A stretch of 64,000 nt of DNA from Roseitranquillus sp963709765 (GTDB taxonomy: Bacteria; Pseudomonadota; Alphaproteobacteria; Rhodobacterales; Rhodobacteraceae): contig CAVPXL010000007.1 in assembly GCA_963709765.1 (NCBI GenBank), positions 124,001 through 188,000 on the forward strand, written 5' to 3'. Numbering within the stretch: the first letter of the stretch is position 1; every line of letters begins with the position of its first letter. Shown piece by piece: positions 8,390 to 17,382 of this stretch. The notes under the pieces were generated by a model. The model was given only the letters and a program-made list of their open reading frames with translations. It was not told the origin of the DNA and did no database searches. Made by a program: the position numbers and the translations under genes.

Positions 8390-9196
8390 ATGCTCGAGAG
8401 ACTGAACGAAAAGCTCGCACGGCTCCTCACCCCGTTCAGGGCGCTGTTCCACGGCATCTTCCGCGGCCACTATCAGCTCGAGCGATACTCGCTCGGCCTT
8501 GCCTTCGGCATCATCATCGCCGGCGGCATCGGCGGCGCCGTCGAGATCGCGCCGCTCTTCACCATCGACGAAACGGTAGAGGAGGCGCCGGACATGCGCC
8601 TCTACACCCCGCTCGAACAGGTGGGGCGCGACATCTACCTGCGCGAAGGCTGCTACGTCTGCCACAGCCAGATGATCCGCACACTCAAGGACGAGGTGGA
8701 CCGCTGGGGACCATATTCGCTCGCCGTGGAGTCGAAGTACGACCATCCGATGCTCTGGGGGTCGAAACGCACCGGCCCCGACCTTGCCCGTGTCGGCGGC
8801 AAGTATTCCGACGCCTGGCATATTGCTCACCTGTACTACCCACGCGACGTCGTGCCGGATTCTGTGATGCCGGCGTACCGCTGGCTTGCCCGCCGCGACG
8901 CCGATCTCAGCGACCTGCCTGCGCGGCTCGCCACATTGCGCGCCGTGGGCGTGCCCTACACCGATGAGCAGGTCGACAATGCGGTGCAGGACGCACTCGG
9001 CCAGGTCAGCCCGGATGGCGACCGCGCCGACGGACTGATCGAGCGCTACGGTGAAGCAACGAACATTCGCAACTTCGATGACCAGATCGGCGTTCCCACC
9101 GAGATGGATGCGATCATTGCATACCTGCAGGTACTGGGGCAGCTCATCGACATCGAGACCATCGAGGCGGCACAAGCGACAGTCGGAGAGGAGTGA
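8390..9196 (+). CDS. ccoO: cbb3-type cytochrome c oxidase subunit II (CcoO)
   Basis: Membrane-anchored monohaem cytochrome c, 268 residues. One transmembrane anchor (residues about 36-55, LGLAFGIIIAGGIGGAVEIA) precedes the c-type haem site C88-Y-V-C91-H92. Further conserved blocks are YDHPMLWGSKRTGPDLARVG and the Met-ligand region PDSVMPAYRWL. It relays electrons from CcoP to CcoN on the periplasmic face. The ATG at 8390 follows the ccoN stop by 4 bp. Confidence 0.96.
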   Translation: MLERLNEKLARLLTPFRALFHGIFRGHYQLERYSLGLAFGIIIAGGIGGAVEIAPLFTIDETVEEAPDMRLYTPLEQVGRDIYLREGCYVCHSQMIRTLKDEVDRWGPYSLAVESKYDHPMLWGSKRTGPDLARVGGKYSDAWHIAHLYYPRDVVPDSVMPAYRWLARRDADLSDLPARLATLRAVGVPYTDEQVDNAVQDALGQVSPDGDRADGLIERYGEATNIRNFDDQIGVPTEMDAIIAYLQVLGQLIDIETIEAAQATVGEE

Positions 9197-9198
9197 CC

Positions 9199-9369
9199 AT
9201 GGACATCGACCACGAGACCCTCGTCGTCTTCGCCAAGAGCTTCGGGCTTCTCTACCTGATCGGCATGTTCCTGGTGGCGGCGGCCTACGCCTTCTGGCCC
9301 TCGAAGAAGGACGAATTCGACCGCGCCGCCCGCAGCGTCCTCGACGACGAGGATGGCCCATGTCGGTAG
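9199..9369 (+). CDS. ccoQ: cbb3-type oxidase small subunit CcoQ
   Basis: A 56-residue membrane peptide too short for most ORF cut-offs. One transmembrane helix (FAKSFGLLYLIGMFLVAAAY) is followed by the CcoQ tail AFWPSKKDEFDRAA. It stabilises the cbb3 complex. It starts 2 bp after the ccoO stop and overlaps ccoP by 10 bp. Confidence 0.92.
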   Translation: MDIDHETLVVFAKSFGLLYLIGMFLVAAAYAFWPSKKDEFDRAARSVLDDEDGPCR

Positions 9370-10232
9370 ATGAACGCGATCCGCTGACAGGCCACCAGAC
9401 CACGGGGCACGCGTGGAACGGCATCACCGAGTTGAACACCCGTGTGCCGCGCGCGATCTGGTGGGCCATCGGCATCACCCATCTCTGGGCGCTGATCATG
9501 TGGATCCTGCTGCCGGCCTGGCCGCTGGTGACGACGTACACGAAGGGAATCCTCGGCATCGATCAGCGGGAGCTGGTGGCGGGCGAGATCGAGGCCGGCG
9601 AACGCTATCGAGAGCACTGGGTGGCACGCTTCGAGGGTGACTCGATGGACGAGATACGCCAGGACGAGACGCTGATGACGATCGTAACCGGCGCCGCGCC
9701 CGCGATCTGGGGCGACAATTGCGCCGTCTGTCACGGGCGCGAGGGCCGTGGCGGGCCGGGGTTCCCGAATCTCGTCGACGCGTCGTGGCTCTGGGGCGGC
9801 AGCGACGAGGCGGTGCTCGAGACGCTGCGCGTCGGCATCAATTCGCCGCATCCAGAGACCCGGTACTCCGAAATGATGGCCTTCGGCGCGGGCGGCATCC
9901 TCACCCGCGATCAGATCCGGACTGTCGCGGCATACGTCCGGTCGCTGTCGGGGCTCGAAACCCCGCCGCCGGCGGTCCTTGATGAGGGCGCCTCGATCTT
10001 TGCAGAGAATTGCACAAGCTGCCACGGCGAGGATGCGGCCGGCATCGTTGAGCTGGGCGCGCCGAACCTGACCGACGAGTTCTGGATCTACGGAAGCGGC
10101 GCCGATACCCTGTTCGAGACGATCCACGACGGACGACAAGGCTGGATGCCTGCCTGGGACGGCCGCCTCACCGAGGCCGAGCGCAAGATGCTCGCCGTCT
10201 ATCTTCTCGACGTATTGCCGGAGGACAGGTGA
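9360..10232 (+). CDS. ccoP: cbb3-type cytochrome c oxidase subunit III, dihaem cytochrome c (CcoP)
   Basis: Dihaem electron-entry subunit, 290 residues. The N-terminal membrane anchor (WWAIGITHLWALIMWILLPA) and the WNGITELNTRVPRAIWW block are characteristic. Two haem c sites are visible, C121-A-V-C124-H and C218-T-S-C221-H. It takes electrons from cytochrome bc1 or soluble cytochrome c. The ATG at 9360 overlaps ccoQ; the longer frame upstream is out of register with the family. Confidence 0.96.
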   Translation: MSVDERDPLTGHQTTGHAWNGITELNTRVPRAIWWAIGITHLWALIMWILLPAWPLVTTYTKGILGIDQRELVAGEIEAGERYREHWVARFEGDSMDEIRQDETLMTIVTGAAPAIWGDNCAVCHGREGRGGPGFPNLVDASWLWGGSDEAVLETLRVGINSPHPETRYSEMMAFGAGGILTRDQIRTVAAYVRSLSGLETPPPAVLDEGASIFAENCTSCHGEDAAGIVELGAPNLTDEFWIYGSGADTLFETIHDGRQGWMPAWDGRLTEAERKMLAVYLLDVLPEDR

Positions 10233-10426
10233 GCGACGCCCCCGGCCTCGGCCGCCGCGGCCGCTGGACCCTGGCCGGGATCGCGACGGCCATCTTCGTG
10301 GTGGTCGCGGGGGCAAATGCGCATCTCGTCTACGTCTCGCTCGTCTCGCAACCCGACTGCGTGCCACACCTTAAGGAACCGGACGAGCGCGGCATCGCCT
10401 ACCGAGCCGCCAAATCCGCCTGCTGA
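10229..10426 (+). CDS. Small single-helix membrane protein downstream of ccoP
   Basis: A 65-residue protein starting at a GTG that overlaps the ccoP stop. It has a basic N-terminus, one hydrophobic helix (LAGIATAIFVVVAGANAHLV) and an exported-looking tail with two cysteines (QPDCVPHLK and AAKSAC). It sits where ccoG/ccoH often lie, and may be a CcoH-like accessory or an assembly factor, but I do not recognise the family firmly. The tight overlap suggests co-translation with ccoP. Confidence 0.65.
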   Translation: MSDAPGLGRRGRWTLAGIATAIFVVVAGANAHLVYVSLVSQPDCVPHLKEPDERGIAYRAAKSAC

Positions 10427-10437
10427 CGGAGAAGCCG

Positions 10438-11262
10438 ATGGAAACCGAAGCCCTCCCGAAGATCGTCCCGCCACTCCCGCGGCCGACCGATAAGGCGAAG
10501 AACCTGCCGAGGAAAGCGGCGTTCGGCTGGCTGAAGGCGGGATGGCACGATCTGCGCATCAACCCGGTCCCGAGCCTGCTCTACGGGGTCGCCGTGTTCG
10601 CACTGTCGATCCTCGTCGTCTGGGGAATGTTCCGGTTCGAGATCGACTACTTCTTCTTTCCTGCCCTGAGCGGGTTCATGGTGCTTGGCCCGCTGATCGC
10701 AACCGGCCTCTACCAGAAGAGTCGCCGGCTCGAGCAGGGCGAGCGGACCAGCTTCGGCCAGATGCTGCTCGTCCGCCCCACCTCGGGTTATCAGGCGCTG
10801 TTTCTCGGCCTCATGCTGCTGCTCCTGTTCATGCTGTGGCAGCGGGCAGCGGTGCTGCTCTATGCCCTGCATATCGGAGTGCGTCCGTTCCCCGGGTTTG
10901 ATGGAGCCCTGTCGTGGCTGTTCACCACGTGGATGGGCTGGTCCCTCCTCGTTACCGGCACCGTTGTCGGCGGTCTCTTCGCCGCCTTCGCCTTCGCCGT
11001 CAGCGTCTTCGCCATGCCGATGATGCTCGAGGAGAGGACGGATGCCCTGACTGCGATGGGCATCAGCCTGTCACTCGTCTGGAACAACCTGCCGGTGATG
11101 CTCGCCTGGGGCGCGATTGTCGTGGGGCTCTTCGCGATCTCGGTTCTGACGGCCTTCGTCGGCCTCATCGTCATCTTCCCCGCGCTCGGCCACGCCACTT
11201 GGCACGCCTACCGCGCAATTCGCGTCAGCCGCGGTGAGCGCGTGTTCTACTGGCCCGAGTAG
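10438..11262 (+). CDS. DUF2189 family integral membrane protein
   Basis: A 274-residue membrane protein with about six hydrophobic segments. The DUF2189 hallmarks are AFGWLKAGWHDLRINPVPSL and the FFFPALSGFMVLGPLIATGL block. Function is unknown for the family. It ends the cco transcription unit, 11 bp after the small membrane gene. The ccoGHIS maturation genes are not found here or elsewhere in the window. Confidence 0.85.
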   Translation: METEALPKIVPPLPRPTDKAKNLPRKAAFGWLKAGWHDLRINPVPSLLYGVAVFALSILVVWGMFRFEIDYFFFPALSGFMVLGPLIATGLYQKSRRLEQGERTSFGQMLLVRPTSGYQALFLGLMLLLLFMLWQRAAVLLYALHIGVRPFPGFDGALSWLFTTWMGWSLLVTGTVVGGLFAAFAFAVSVFAMPMMLEERTDALTAMGISLSLVWNNLPVMLAWGAIVVGLFAISVLTAFVGLIVIFPALGHATWHAYRAIRVSRGERVFYWPE

Positions 11263-11389
11263 GGCGTTCCCGCGGCGATGGCGGTCGTGGCCCGGGAAAG
11301 GAGATGTGGCCGGGTGCGAACTTTGTTCGCCGTCAGTTGGACCGCTCCCGGCCGCGCAGAACAATCTTTGAAGGTGCCGATCACAGGCA

Positions 11390-12235
11390 TTACCTGATGC
11401 CCGCAGGATCCGGTCGAAGCAAGCGGATCGCCCTGCGCGCAGCATCCATCACAGGCGCCTCGGTCTGCGCGAGGATCTCGATGCGATCGAAGAGCGATGT
11501 GTCCCGCCTGAGGACGTCGCGCAGCGCCTGACCGAAAACCATGCGCAGCTCGGTCCCGATGTTGAACTTGCAGATGGCGGAGCCGGTGGCGAGGGCGGTG
11601 CGCTGCGCGCGAGGGACGCCGGACCCGCCATGGATGACCAGGGGGACCGAGGTCACGGCCTCGATCGCGCGTATCCGGTATTGGTCGAGCCCGCCCGTTC
11701 CGGTCGACTGAAGGTGGACGTTGCCGACCGAAATCGCCAACGCGTCTACGCCGGTTGCCGCCGCAAATCGCGCGGCGGTCTCGGGATCGGTACCGGTCGA
11801 CGAGGCGCCGTCTGCATAGCCGACGACACCGATTTCGCCTTCGCAGGAAACGCCGGCGCGATGGGCCATTTCGACGATTGCCGCGGTGATTTCGATATTC
11901 CGGTCGACCGGCAACGCCGAGCCGTCGAACATGATCGAGGTGAAGCCGGCATCGATCGCCTGGCGGCAGTCGTCTGCCGAGTGCCCGTGATCCAGGTGAA
12001 CGGCGACGGGAACCCGGACGCTCTGCGCCAGAGTGCGCATCATGGCCGCAAGCACCGGGAGCGGGGTGTGCGCCCGGCACCCCGGTCCGGCCTGCAGAAC
12101 GACCGGGGCATTCTCGGCCTCGGCCGCCATCACATAGGCGCGCGTATCCTCCCAGCCGAGGCAGACGAGCCCTGCGACGGCGTATCCGTCGCGCAGCGCC
12201 GGCTGCAGGATCGCGGAAAGGGTGGCAAGCGTCAC
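11390..12235 (-). CDS. iolJ: Class II fructose-bisphosphate aldolase family protein, IolJ-like
   Basis: A 281-residue zinc-dependent aldolase. Active-site motif H80-L-D82-H83-G; other expected blocks are SCEGEIGVVGYADG, VGNVHLQ, LVIHGGSGVP and KFNIGTELRM. In inositol catabolism IolJ cleaves 2-deoxy-5-keto-gluconate-6-phosphate to malonate semialdehyde and dihydroxyacetone phosphate. It is the last gene of the leftward iolDCB arm and overlaps iolB by 4 bp, which supports that role. The neighbouring IolC lacks the DUF2090 domain that could otherwise supply this activity. A tagatose/fructose bisphosphate aldolase role is the alternative. Confidence 0.8.
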   Translation of the reverse strand: MTLATLSAILQPALRDGYAVAGLVCLGWEDTRAYVMAAEAENAPVVLQAGPGCRAHTPLPVLAAMMRTLAQSVRVPVAVHLDHGHSADDCRQAIDAGFTSIMFDGSALPVDRNIEITAAIVEMAHRAGVSCEGEIGVVGYADGASSTGTDPETAARFAAATGVDALAISVGNVHLQSTGTGGLDQYRIRAIEAVTSVPLVIHGGSGVPRAQRTALATGSAICKFNIGTELRMVFGQALRDVLRRDTSLFDRIEILAQTEAPVMDAARRAIRLLRPDPAGIR

Positions 12236-13074
12236 TTGAACTTCGCGACCATGTCCATGATCCCGGGGATGGTCTTCAGCTGCTCGGCGTGGGTCGGCTG
12301 GAAGTACTGCCTGAGGCTGCGCTGGCTGAGTCCGCCGAGGATGGTGAAGTAGTACATCTCGTAGCCCGGCAGCACCGCGCAGGGGTGGTAGCCGTTGTCG
12401 ATCAGCACCGTCGATCCGTCGACGACGTGGTAGGCGTCGCCCGGCTCGTTGTCGACGCGCTGCAGCATCTGCAGCCCCGACCCGTAGTTCGGGCGGAAGC
12501 GGAAGTTGTAGGTCTCGTCGTGGCGCGTCTCGTCGGGCAGGCGGTCGGTGTCGTGCTTGTGCGACGGAAAACCGGACCAGCCGCCGGCGCCGACCGTGTA
12601 AAGTTCGCTGACCAGCAGGCGGCCAACGCGGCCATGCTGGTTGGCGCCAAGGATGTGCTTGATCTTGCGGTGCGTCTTGGTGTCGTCCGAGCCATATTGC
12701 ACGACGTCCAAGTCGTCGGCGCGCACGGCGAAGGGCTCGAGCGTCTCGTCACATCGCGCGCCCGCCACGAAGACCTCCGCCGCATCGCTCTTGCAGGTGA
12801 AGCGGGCCGGCGCGTCGGTCGGGACGTAGACGCCCTCGGGCTCGCCATCCCAGACGTCGGTGCCGCGCCGGCCAAGGTCGCCGAAGACCTGCCCGCCGAC
12901 TTCGACATCGATCGTGCCGGTTGCCGGAACGATGCAGCTCTCGTAGCCGGACAGGCGGTAGGCGTACTTCTCTCCGCGCATCAGCCTGACGATGTTGAAG
13001 TAGTTGAGCGGAACCAGCTGATTGTCGACATCGACGATCGGCTCGTTCCGGTTGTCGTACGGGGCGATGTGCAT
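12232..13074 (-). CDS. iolB: 5-deoxy-glucuronate isomerase family protein (IolB), first copy
   Basis: A 280-residue double-cupin (KduI/IolB) protein that would isomerise 5-deoxy-glucuronate to 2-deoxy-5-keto-gluconate. Metal-site residues are visible in GFPSHKHDTDRLPDETRHDE and GYHPCAVLPGYEMYY. The start at 13074 (MHIAPYDNRNEPI) is chosen because it gives the cupin N-terminus. It lies between iolC and the aldolase. It is clearly diverged from the second IolB at 30046 (which has PPHRHDEDDYPRMTYLEES), so this is an old paralogue rather than a recent duplicate and could act on a different stereoisomer. Confidence 0.85.
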   Translation of the reverse strand: MHIAPYDNRNEPIVDVDNQLVPLNYFNIVRLMRGEKYAYRLSGYESCIVPATGTIDVEVGGQVFGDLGRRGTDVWDGEPEGVYVPTDAPARFTCKSDAAEVFVAGARCDETLEPFAVRADDLDVVQYGSDDTKTHRKIKHILGANQHGRVGRLLVSELYTVGAGGWSGFPSHKHDTDRLPDETRHDETYNFRFRPNYGSGLQMLQRVDNEPGDAYHVVDGSTVLIDNGYHPCAVLPGYEMYYFTILGGLSQRSLRQYFQPTHAEQLKTIPGIMDMVAKFK

Positions 13075-13087
13075 GCCTCTGATCCTG

Positions 13088-14068
13088 TCAGTTCTCGTCC
13101 GGTCCGTCACGCGCCGAAATGAACGCCTCGAGCTCGTCCGTGGTGGGCATCGCGGGCGCGCAGCCGACGCGCGACACGACGATCGCGGCTGATGCCGAAC
13201 CTCGAAGGACGGCCTCCTCGACGTCGCATCCCCCGGACAATGCCGCCACGAAGCCCCCCATGAAGGCGTCGCCGGCTCCGGTCGGCTTCAGCGCCTCAGT
13301 TCGAAAGATCCCGGTACGGATCTCGCGACCCGAGGTCAGCGCGACCGCACCCCTCTCGCCCATCTTGTAGACACCGATCGCGGCTCCGCCGTCGACCAGT
13401 TCTCGCGCCCGGTCGAGGCCGCGCCTTGCGTCGCCCGCCAGCACGCCGAATTCCACGTCATTGCCGACGATGACGTCGCTCAGCCGGGCCGCCTGCCCGC
13501 AAATTTCTGCAGCGTCTGCATTCGAAACCCAACTGTAGGGGCGATAATCGATATCGAGGATCACCGGCAGCCCTGCCCTGCGAGCCACGTCGATGGATCG
13601 AAAGACGGCGCCACGCGACGGCTCGGCGGCCAGCGCCGTTCCCGTGACAATCATCGCGGCGAACCGGCCGTAATCGACGGCCTCGACGTCATCGATCGTC
13701 AGCGCGAAGTCCGCGGCTCCATTCCGGTAGATGACCGACTGACAGTCCTCCAGCCGGGTTTCCACGACGCTGAGTGACGTTCGCGCCTCGCCGCCGGCAA
13801 ACACGACGTGGGAACGGTCGACGCCGTACCTGTCGAGCTCGTTCAGGCAGAAACGCCCCACGGCGTCGTCGGAAACACGGGTGAGCAACGCGGCCTGGCA
13901 GCCCTGTTTCACCAGTGCCACGGCAATGTTCGCGGACGATCCGCCGATGCAGGCAACGAAGCGCCCGGCCACTTCCGTCCGGGTTCCGGGCGGGTCGGCG
14001 TAGAAGTCCATGCCGGCGCGGCCGACGACCAGGAAGTTGCGACCTTCAAGGCGAGACAGGTCGCGCAT
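13088..14068 (-). CDS. iolC: 5-dehydro-2-deoxygluconokinase (IolC, PfkB family), short form
   Basis: A 326-residue ribokinase-fold sugar kinase. PfkB signatures: GGSSANIAVALVKQG near the N-terminus, and the ATP/anion-hole motif KPTGAGDAFMGGFVAAL with the catalytic Asp. It would phosphorylate 2-deoxy-5-keto-gluconate at C6. It lacks the C-terminal DUF2090 domain found on the second IolC (23262). The ATG shares ATGA with the iolD stop at 14068. Confidence 0.87.
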   Translation of the reverse strand: MRDLSRLEGRNFLVVGRAGMDFYADPPGTRTEVAGRFVACIGGSSANIAVALVKQGCQAALLTRVSDDAVGRFCLNELDRYGVDRSHVVFAGGEARTSLSVVETRLEDCQSVIYRNGAADFALTIDDVEAVDYGRFAAMIVTGTALAAEPSRGAVFRSIDVARRAGLPVILDIDYRPYSWVSNADAAEICGQAARLSDVIVGNDVEFGVLAGDARRGLDRARELVDGGAAIGVYKMGERGAVALTSGREIRTGIFRTEALKPTGAGDAFMGGFVAALSGGCDVEEAVLRGSASAAIVVSRVGCAPAMPTTDELEAFISARDGPDEN

Positions 14069-15938
14069 CAAAGGCCGAACCTCTGGTCGACGCGGCCCGC
14101 CTCCCACTCCTCGTGCGCGGATCGGACCTTCTCGCTGCCCGGGACGGTGGCGGTCCCGATCTCCCACCAGGCGTGGCCCCGCTCGGTCCAGCCCTCGTGG
14201 GGATCGACCTGCATCACGATGACCGAGGTTCGGTCGCCCGCCTTGGAGCGGAGGAACGTCTCGCCCAGTTCACGCGGATTGGCGACGCTCTTGGCAACAG
14301 CGCTTATTGCCTCGGCGTGGGCAGAAAAATCGACCGGGAAGGACTCGGCTACGGTCCGGCAGTCGGCGAAACAGGTGTTGAAGCTCTCGTTCCCGATGTT
14401 CTTCTGCAGCTTGTTGATCACCGCGAAGCCGCCGTTGTCGAGCACGATGACGATGAGTCTCTCTCCCGTCAGCGCCGCCGAATAGATGTCGGAGTTCATC
14501 AGCAGGTACGACCCGTCGCAGACGAAGACGATGATGTCCCGCTCCGGCTCGCGTTCGGACTGCGCGATGCGGGCGCCCCAGCCGCCCGCGATCTCGTAGC
14601 CATGCACGAGAACCCGGACGCGACGTCGACGGTGCCGATGTCGAGCGTCCTCCAGTTCGCGGTGATTTCTGCGGGAAGTCCGCCCGCGGCCGCCACGATG
14701 CGGTCCCGCTTGTGGCAGAGCGCGTTCACGACGCCGATCGCCTGCGCGTAGGAATTCGGCCGATTGCCGGGCGCCACGTTGGACGCGATGTATTCGTCCC
14801 ACGATGCGCGCGCGCCCTGCGCGTCCTCCAGCCACGCGGCCGGAGCGCTATACTCCGCCGTGGCCGCGGCCAGTGCGGAGAGCCCGAGCTTCGCGTCGCC
14901 GACGACCGGCAGGGACATGTGCTTTCCCGCGTCGTGGCGCGCGGCGTTCAATGCGATCAGCCGCGCATCCTGCGCGAACGCGGTCCACGAGCCGGGCGTG
15001 AAGTCCTGCCGCCGTGTGCCGACGCAGAGGATCACGTCGGCACGCCGGGCGATCGCGTTGGCGCTGTCCGACCCCGTGATGCCGATCGGCCCGATGTTGA
15101 GCGGATGACCCGCCAGCAGGTTGGCGCGGCCGGCGATGGTCTCGACCACCGGGATGCCGCGCGCCTCGGCGAACCCGATCAGATCCATGACCGCGCCGGA
15201 ATACTGCACGCCGCCGCCCGCGATGATCATCGGCCGCCGTGCGTCGCGCAGGACGGCGGCGGCATCCGCGATCTCCGCAGCGTCCGGCGTCGTGCGGCGG
15301 ATGCGGTGGGTCCGCCGCCCGAAGAAACGTTCCGGATAGTCGTAGGCCCAGCCCTGCACGTCCTGCGGCAGGCCGATGAAGGCCGGCCCGCAATCGGAGA
15401 GGTCGAGAAGCGTGGCCAGCGCCGCCGGCAGCGAGCCGAGGATTTGCGCCGGATGGGTGATCCGGTCCCAGTAGCGCGAAACGGACCGGAAGGCGTCGTT
15501 GAGCTTCAGAGACGGATCGCCGAAATGCTCGAGCTGCTGCAGGATCGGGTCCGGCAGCCGCGTGACGAACCCGTCGCCGCAGAGCATGAGCATCGGCAAC
15601 CTGTTGGCACCCGCCAGCGCCGCCGCGGTCAGGAGGTTCGCCGTGCCGGGGCCCGCCGAGGCAGTGCAGAACATGAACCGCTGGCGCAGATGATACTTGG
15701 CGTAGGCCGCTGCGGCGAAGCCCATGCCCCGTTCGTTCTGCCCCCGGCAGAGCGGAAACTCCTCCCGCACGGGGTACAGGGCCTCACCAAGACACGGTGC
15801 GTTGACGTGGCCGAAGATACCGAATCCGCCGCCGCAAATGCGCGTCTTCGTTCCGTCGATCTCGGTGAACTGCGCCATCAGCCAGCGCAGGATGGCCTGC
15901 GCGGTCGTCAGACGGATCGTTGCGGGACGCCTTGCCAT
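14068..15938 (-). pseudogene. iolD: 3D-(3,5/4)-trihydroxycyclohexane-1,2-dione hydrolase (IolD), first copy, one frameshift
   Basis: A thiamine-diphosphate enzyme that opens the inositol ring intermediate. From 15938 the frame gives the N-terminal TPP domain (QNERGMGFAAAAYAK with the catalytic Glu), central domain and most of the C-terminal domain, up to ASGFSCMA near 14600. There one G is missing from a GGG run on the coding strand (SCMGYEIAGG is expected) and the true sequence continues in the next frame (YEIAGGWGARIAQSE) to the stop at 14068. The span, 1871 bp, is one base short of 624 codons. The TPP motif reads CDGS where the second IolD has GDGS. The clean single-base break suggests either sequence error or very recent inactivation. 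Confidence 0.85.
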
Positions 15939-16037
15939 GTCTCTTCACGCGCGATGGATGCCCGGGCGTCCCTTGTCGGAACGTGGATGGAAGCCTAAGA
16001 AAAATCGGGGGCTGGGTCCAACAGCGATGTGACAGAC

Positions 16038-17153
16038 ATGAGCGAAATCAGGATCGGGATCGTCGGCGGCGGCTACATGGGCAAGGCCCATGCCGTCGCG
16101 ATGTCGGCCGTGGGAGCCGTCTTCGATACGCCGCTGCGACCGCGGCTCGAGATGGTCGCGGCGACGTCCGCCGAAAGCGCCGAGCGCTATCGGGCCGCTT
16201 TCGGGTTCCGCCGGGGCACCGGAGACTGGCGCGACCTCGTTGACGACCCGCAGGTTGAAGCGATCGTCATCGCCGCACCCCAAGCGGCACACAGGGAGAT
16301 CGCGGAGGCCGCCTTCGCTCGGGGCAAGCCGGTGCTGTGCGAGAAGCCGTTGGGGGCGTCGCTCGAAGACAGCCGCGCGATGGTCGCGGCGGCGGAGGCG
16401 AGCGGCAAGGCCAACATGGTCGGCTTCAACTACATCCGCACACCGGCCAGCCAATACGCCCGGAAACTGATCGCGGCGGGCAAGATCGGGTCCGTCACCT
16501 GGTTTCGGGGCGAGCACACAGAGGACTTCTACGCCGACCCCTCGGCCCCGGCGACGTGGCGCACCAGCGATCCATCGGCCGGCGCCATCGGAGATCTTGG
16601 GCCGCACATGCTCAACGCGGCGCTCGCACTCGTCGGGCCCATCGTATCCCTCGTCGCCGAGGTGGAAACCGTCCACGCGATGAGACCGGGGCCGCACGGA
16701 CCCGAGGCAGTTTCAAATGACGATCAGGCGCAGTTGATGTGCCGGTTCGAGAGCGGTGCGATGGGCCATCTCTTCTTCAGCCGCGTCGCGACGGGGCGGA
16801 AGATGGGGTATGCCTACGAGGTGACCGGGACGCGCGGCGCGATCCGCTTCGACCAGGAAGACCAGAACGCCCTGTGGCTCTATCTAATGGACGGCCCCGA
16901 GGCCGAGCGCGGGTTCCGCAAGATACTGACCGGCCCGGCGCATCCCGACTACCTTCCGTTCTGCCAGGGGCCCGGCCACGGCACGGGCTACCAGGATCAG
17001 ATCATCATCGAAGCCAAGGACTTCCTGACCGCCATCGCCACCGGCGAACCGGTCTGGCCGACGTTTCGCGACGGGATGGAAGTCGACCGCATCGTGTCCG
17101 CGGCCTCGACCTCGTCGACGCGGCGTGCGTGGATCGATATCGAGGATTTCTGA
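16038..17153 (+). CDS. Gfo/Idh/MocA family oxidoreductase
   Basis: A 371-residue NAD(P)-dependent sugar or cyclitol dehydrogenase. Seen: the Rossmann start RIGIVGGGYMGKAHA, the EKPLG motif near residue 115, and GDLGPHMLNAAL with the likely catalytic His. It starts about 100 bp from the divergent iolD, so they share a promoter region. The ATG at 16038 is used; an upstream GTG at 16029 adds three residues. The substrate is probably an inositol isomer or related polyol, by context only. Confidence 0.87.
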   Translation: MSEIRIGIVGGGYMGKAHAVAMSAVGAVFDTPLRPRLEMVAATSAESAERYRAAFGFRRGTGDWRDLVDDPQVEAIVIAAPQAAHREIAEAAFARGKPVLCEKPLGASLEDSRAMVAAAEASGKANMVGFNYIRTPASQYARKLIAAGKIGSVTWFRGEHTEDFYADPSAPATWRTSDPSAGAIGDLGPHMLNAALALVGPIVSLVAEVETVHAMRPGPHGPEAVSNDDQAQLMCRFESGAMGHLFFSRVATGRKMGYAYEVTGTRGAIRFDQEDQNALWLYLMDGPEAERGFRKILTGPAHPDYLPFCQGPGHGTGYQDQIIIEAKDFLTAIATGEPVWPTFRDGMEVDRIVSAASTSSTRRAWIDIEDF

Positions 17154-17291
17154 CGGCCAAGGGCGAGCGCCGACGTCCGGGGACGCGTCGAGGCTCGTTC
17201 TCCCAAGACCCATCGAGATCCTGACTGGAGCCTCGGGGCAGCCTGTATGGGAAGCTTGCCAACCCTGATCAGAATGGCACGGTGAGAAACC

Positions 17292-17354
17292 GAAACAAGA
17301 ATTCCAAACTTGACGGCAAACAGGGGCATCAGTATGTGGAATATCCATTCCACA
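17292..17354. promoter_or_regulatory. RpiR/IolR operator region upstream of the regulator gene
   Basis: A 20-bp inverted repeat TGTGGAAT-ATCC-ATTCCACA lies at 17335-17354, 28 bp before the regulator start. Its core is GGAA-TATCCA-TTCC, an exact match to the GGAA-N6-TTCC motif reported for the rhizobial inositol regulator IolR. A weaker copy, GAAA-CAAGAA-TTCC, lies at 17292-17305. The placement suggests autoregulation. Confidence 0.7.
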
Positions 17355-17382
17355 TCTTGCAGCCTCGGTAGATTGAGAGGCC

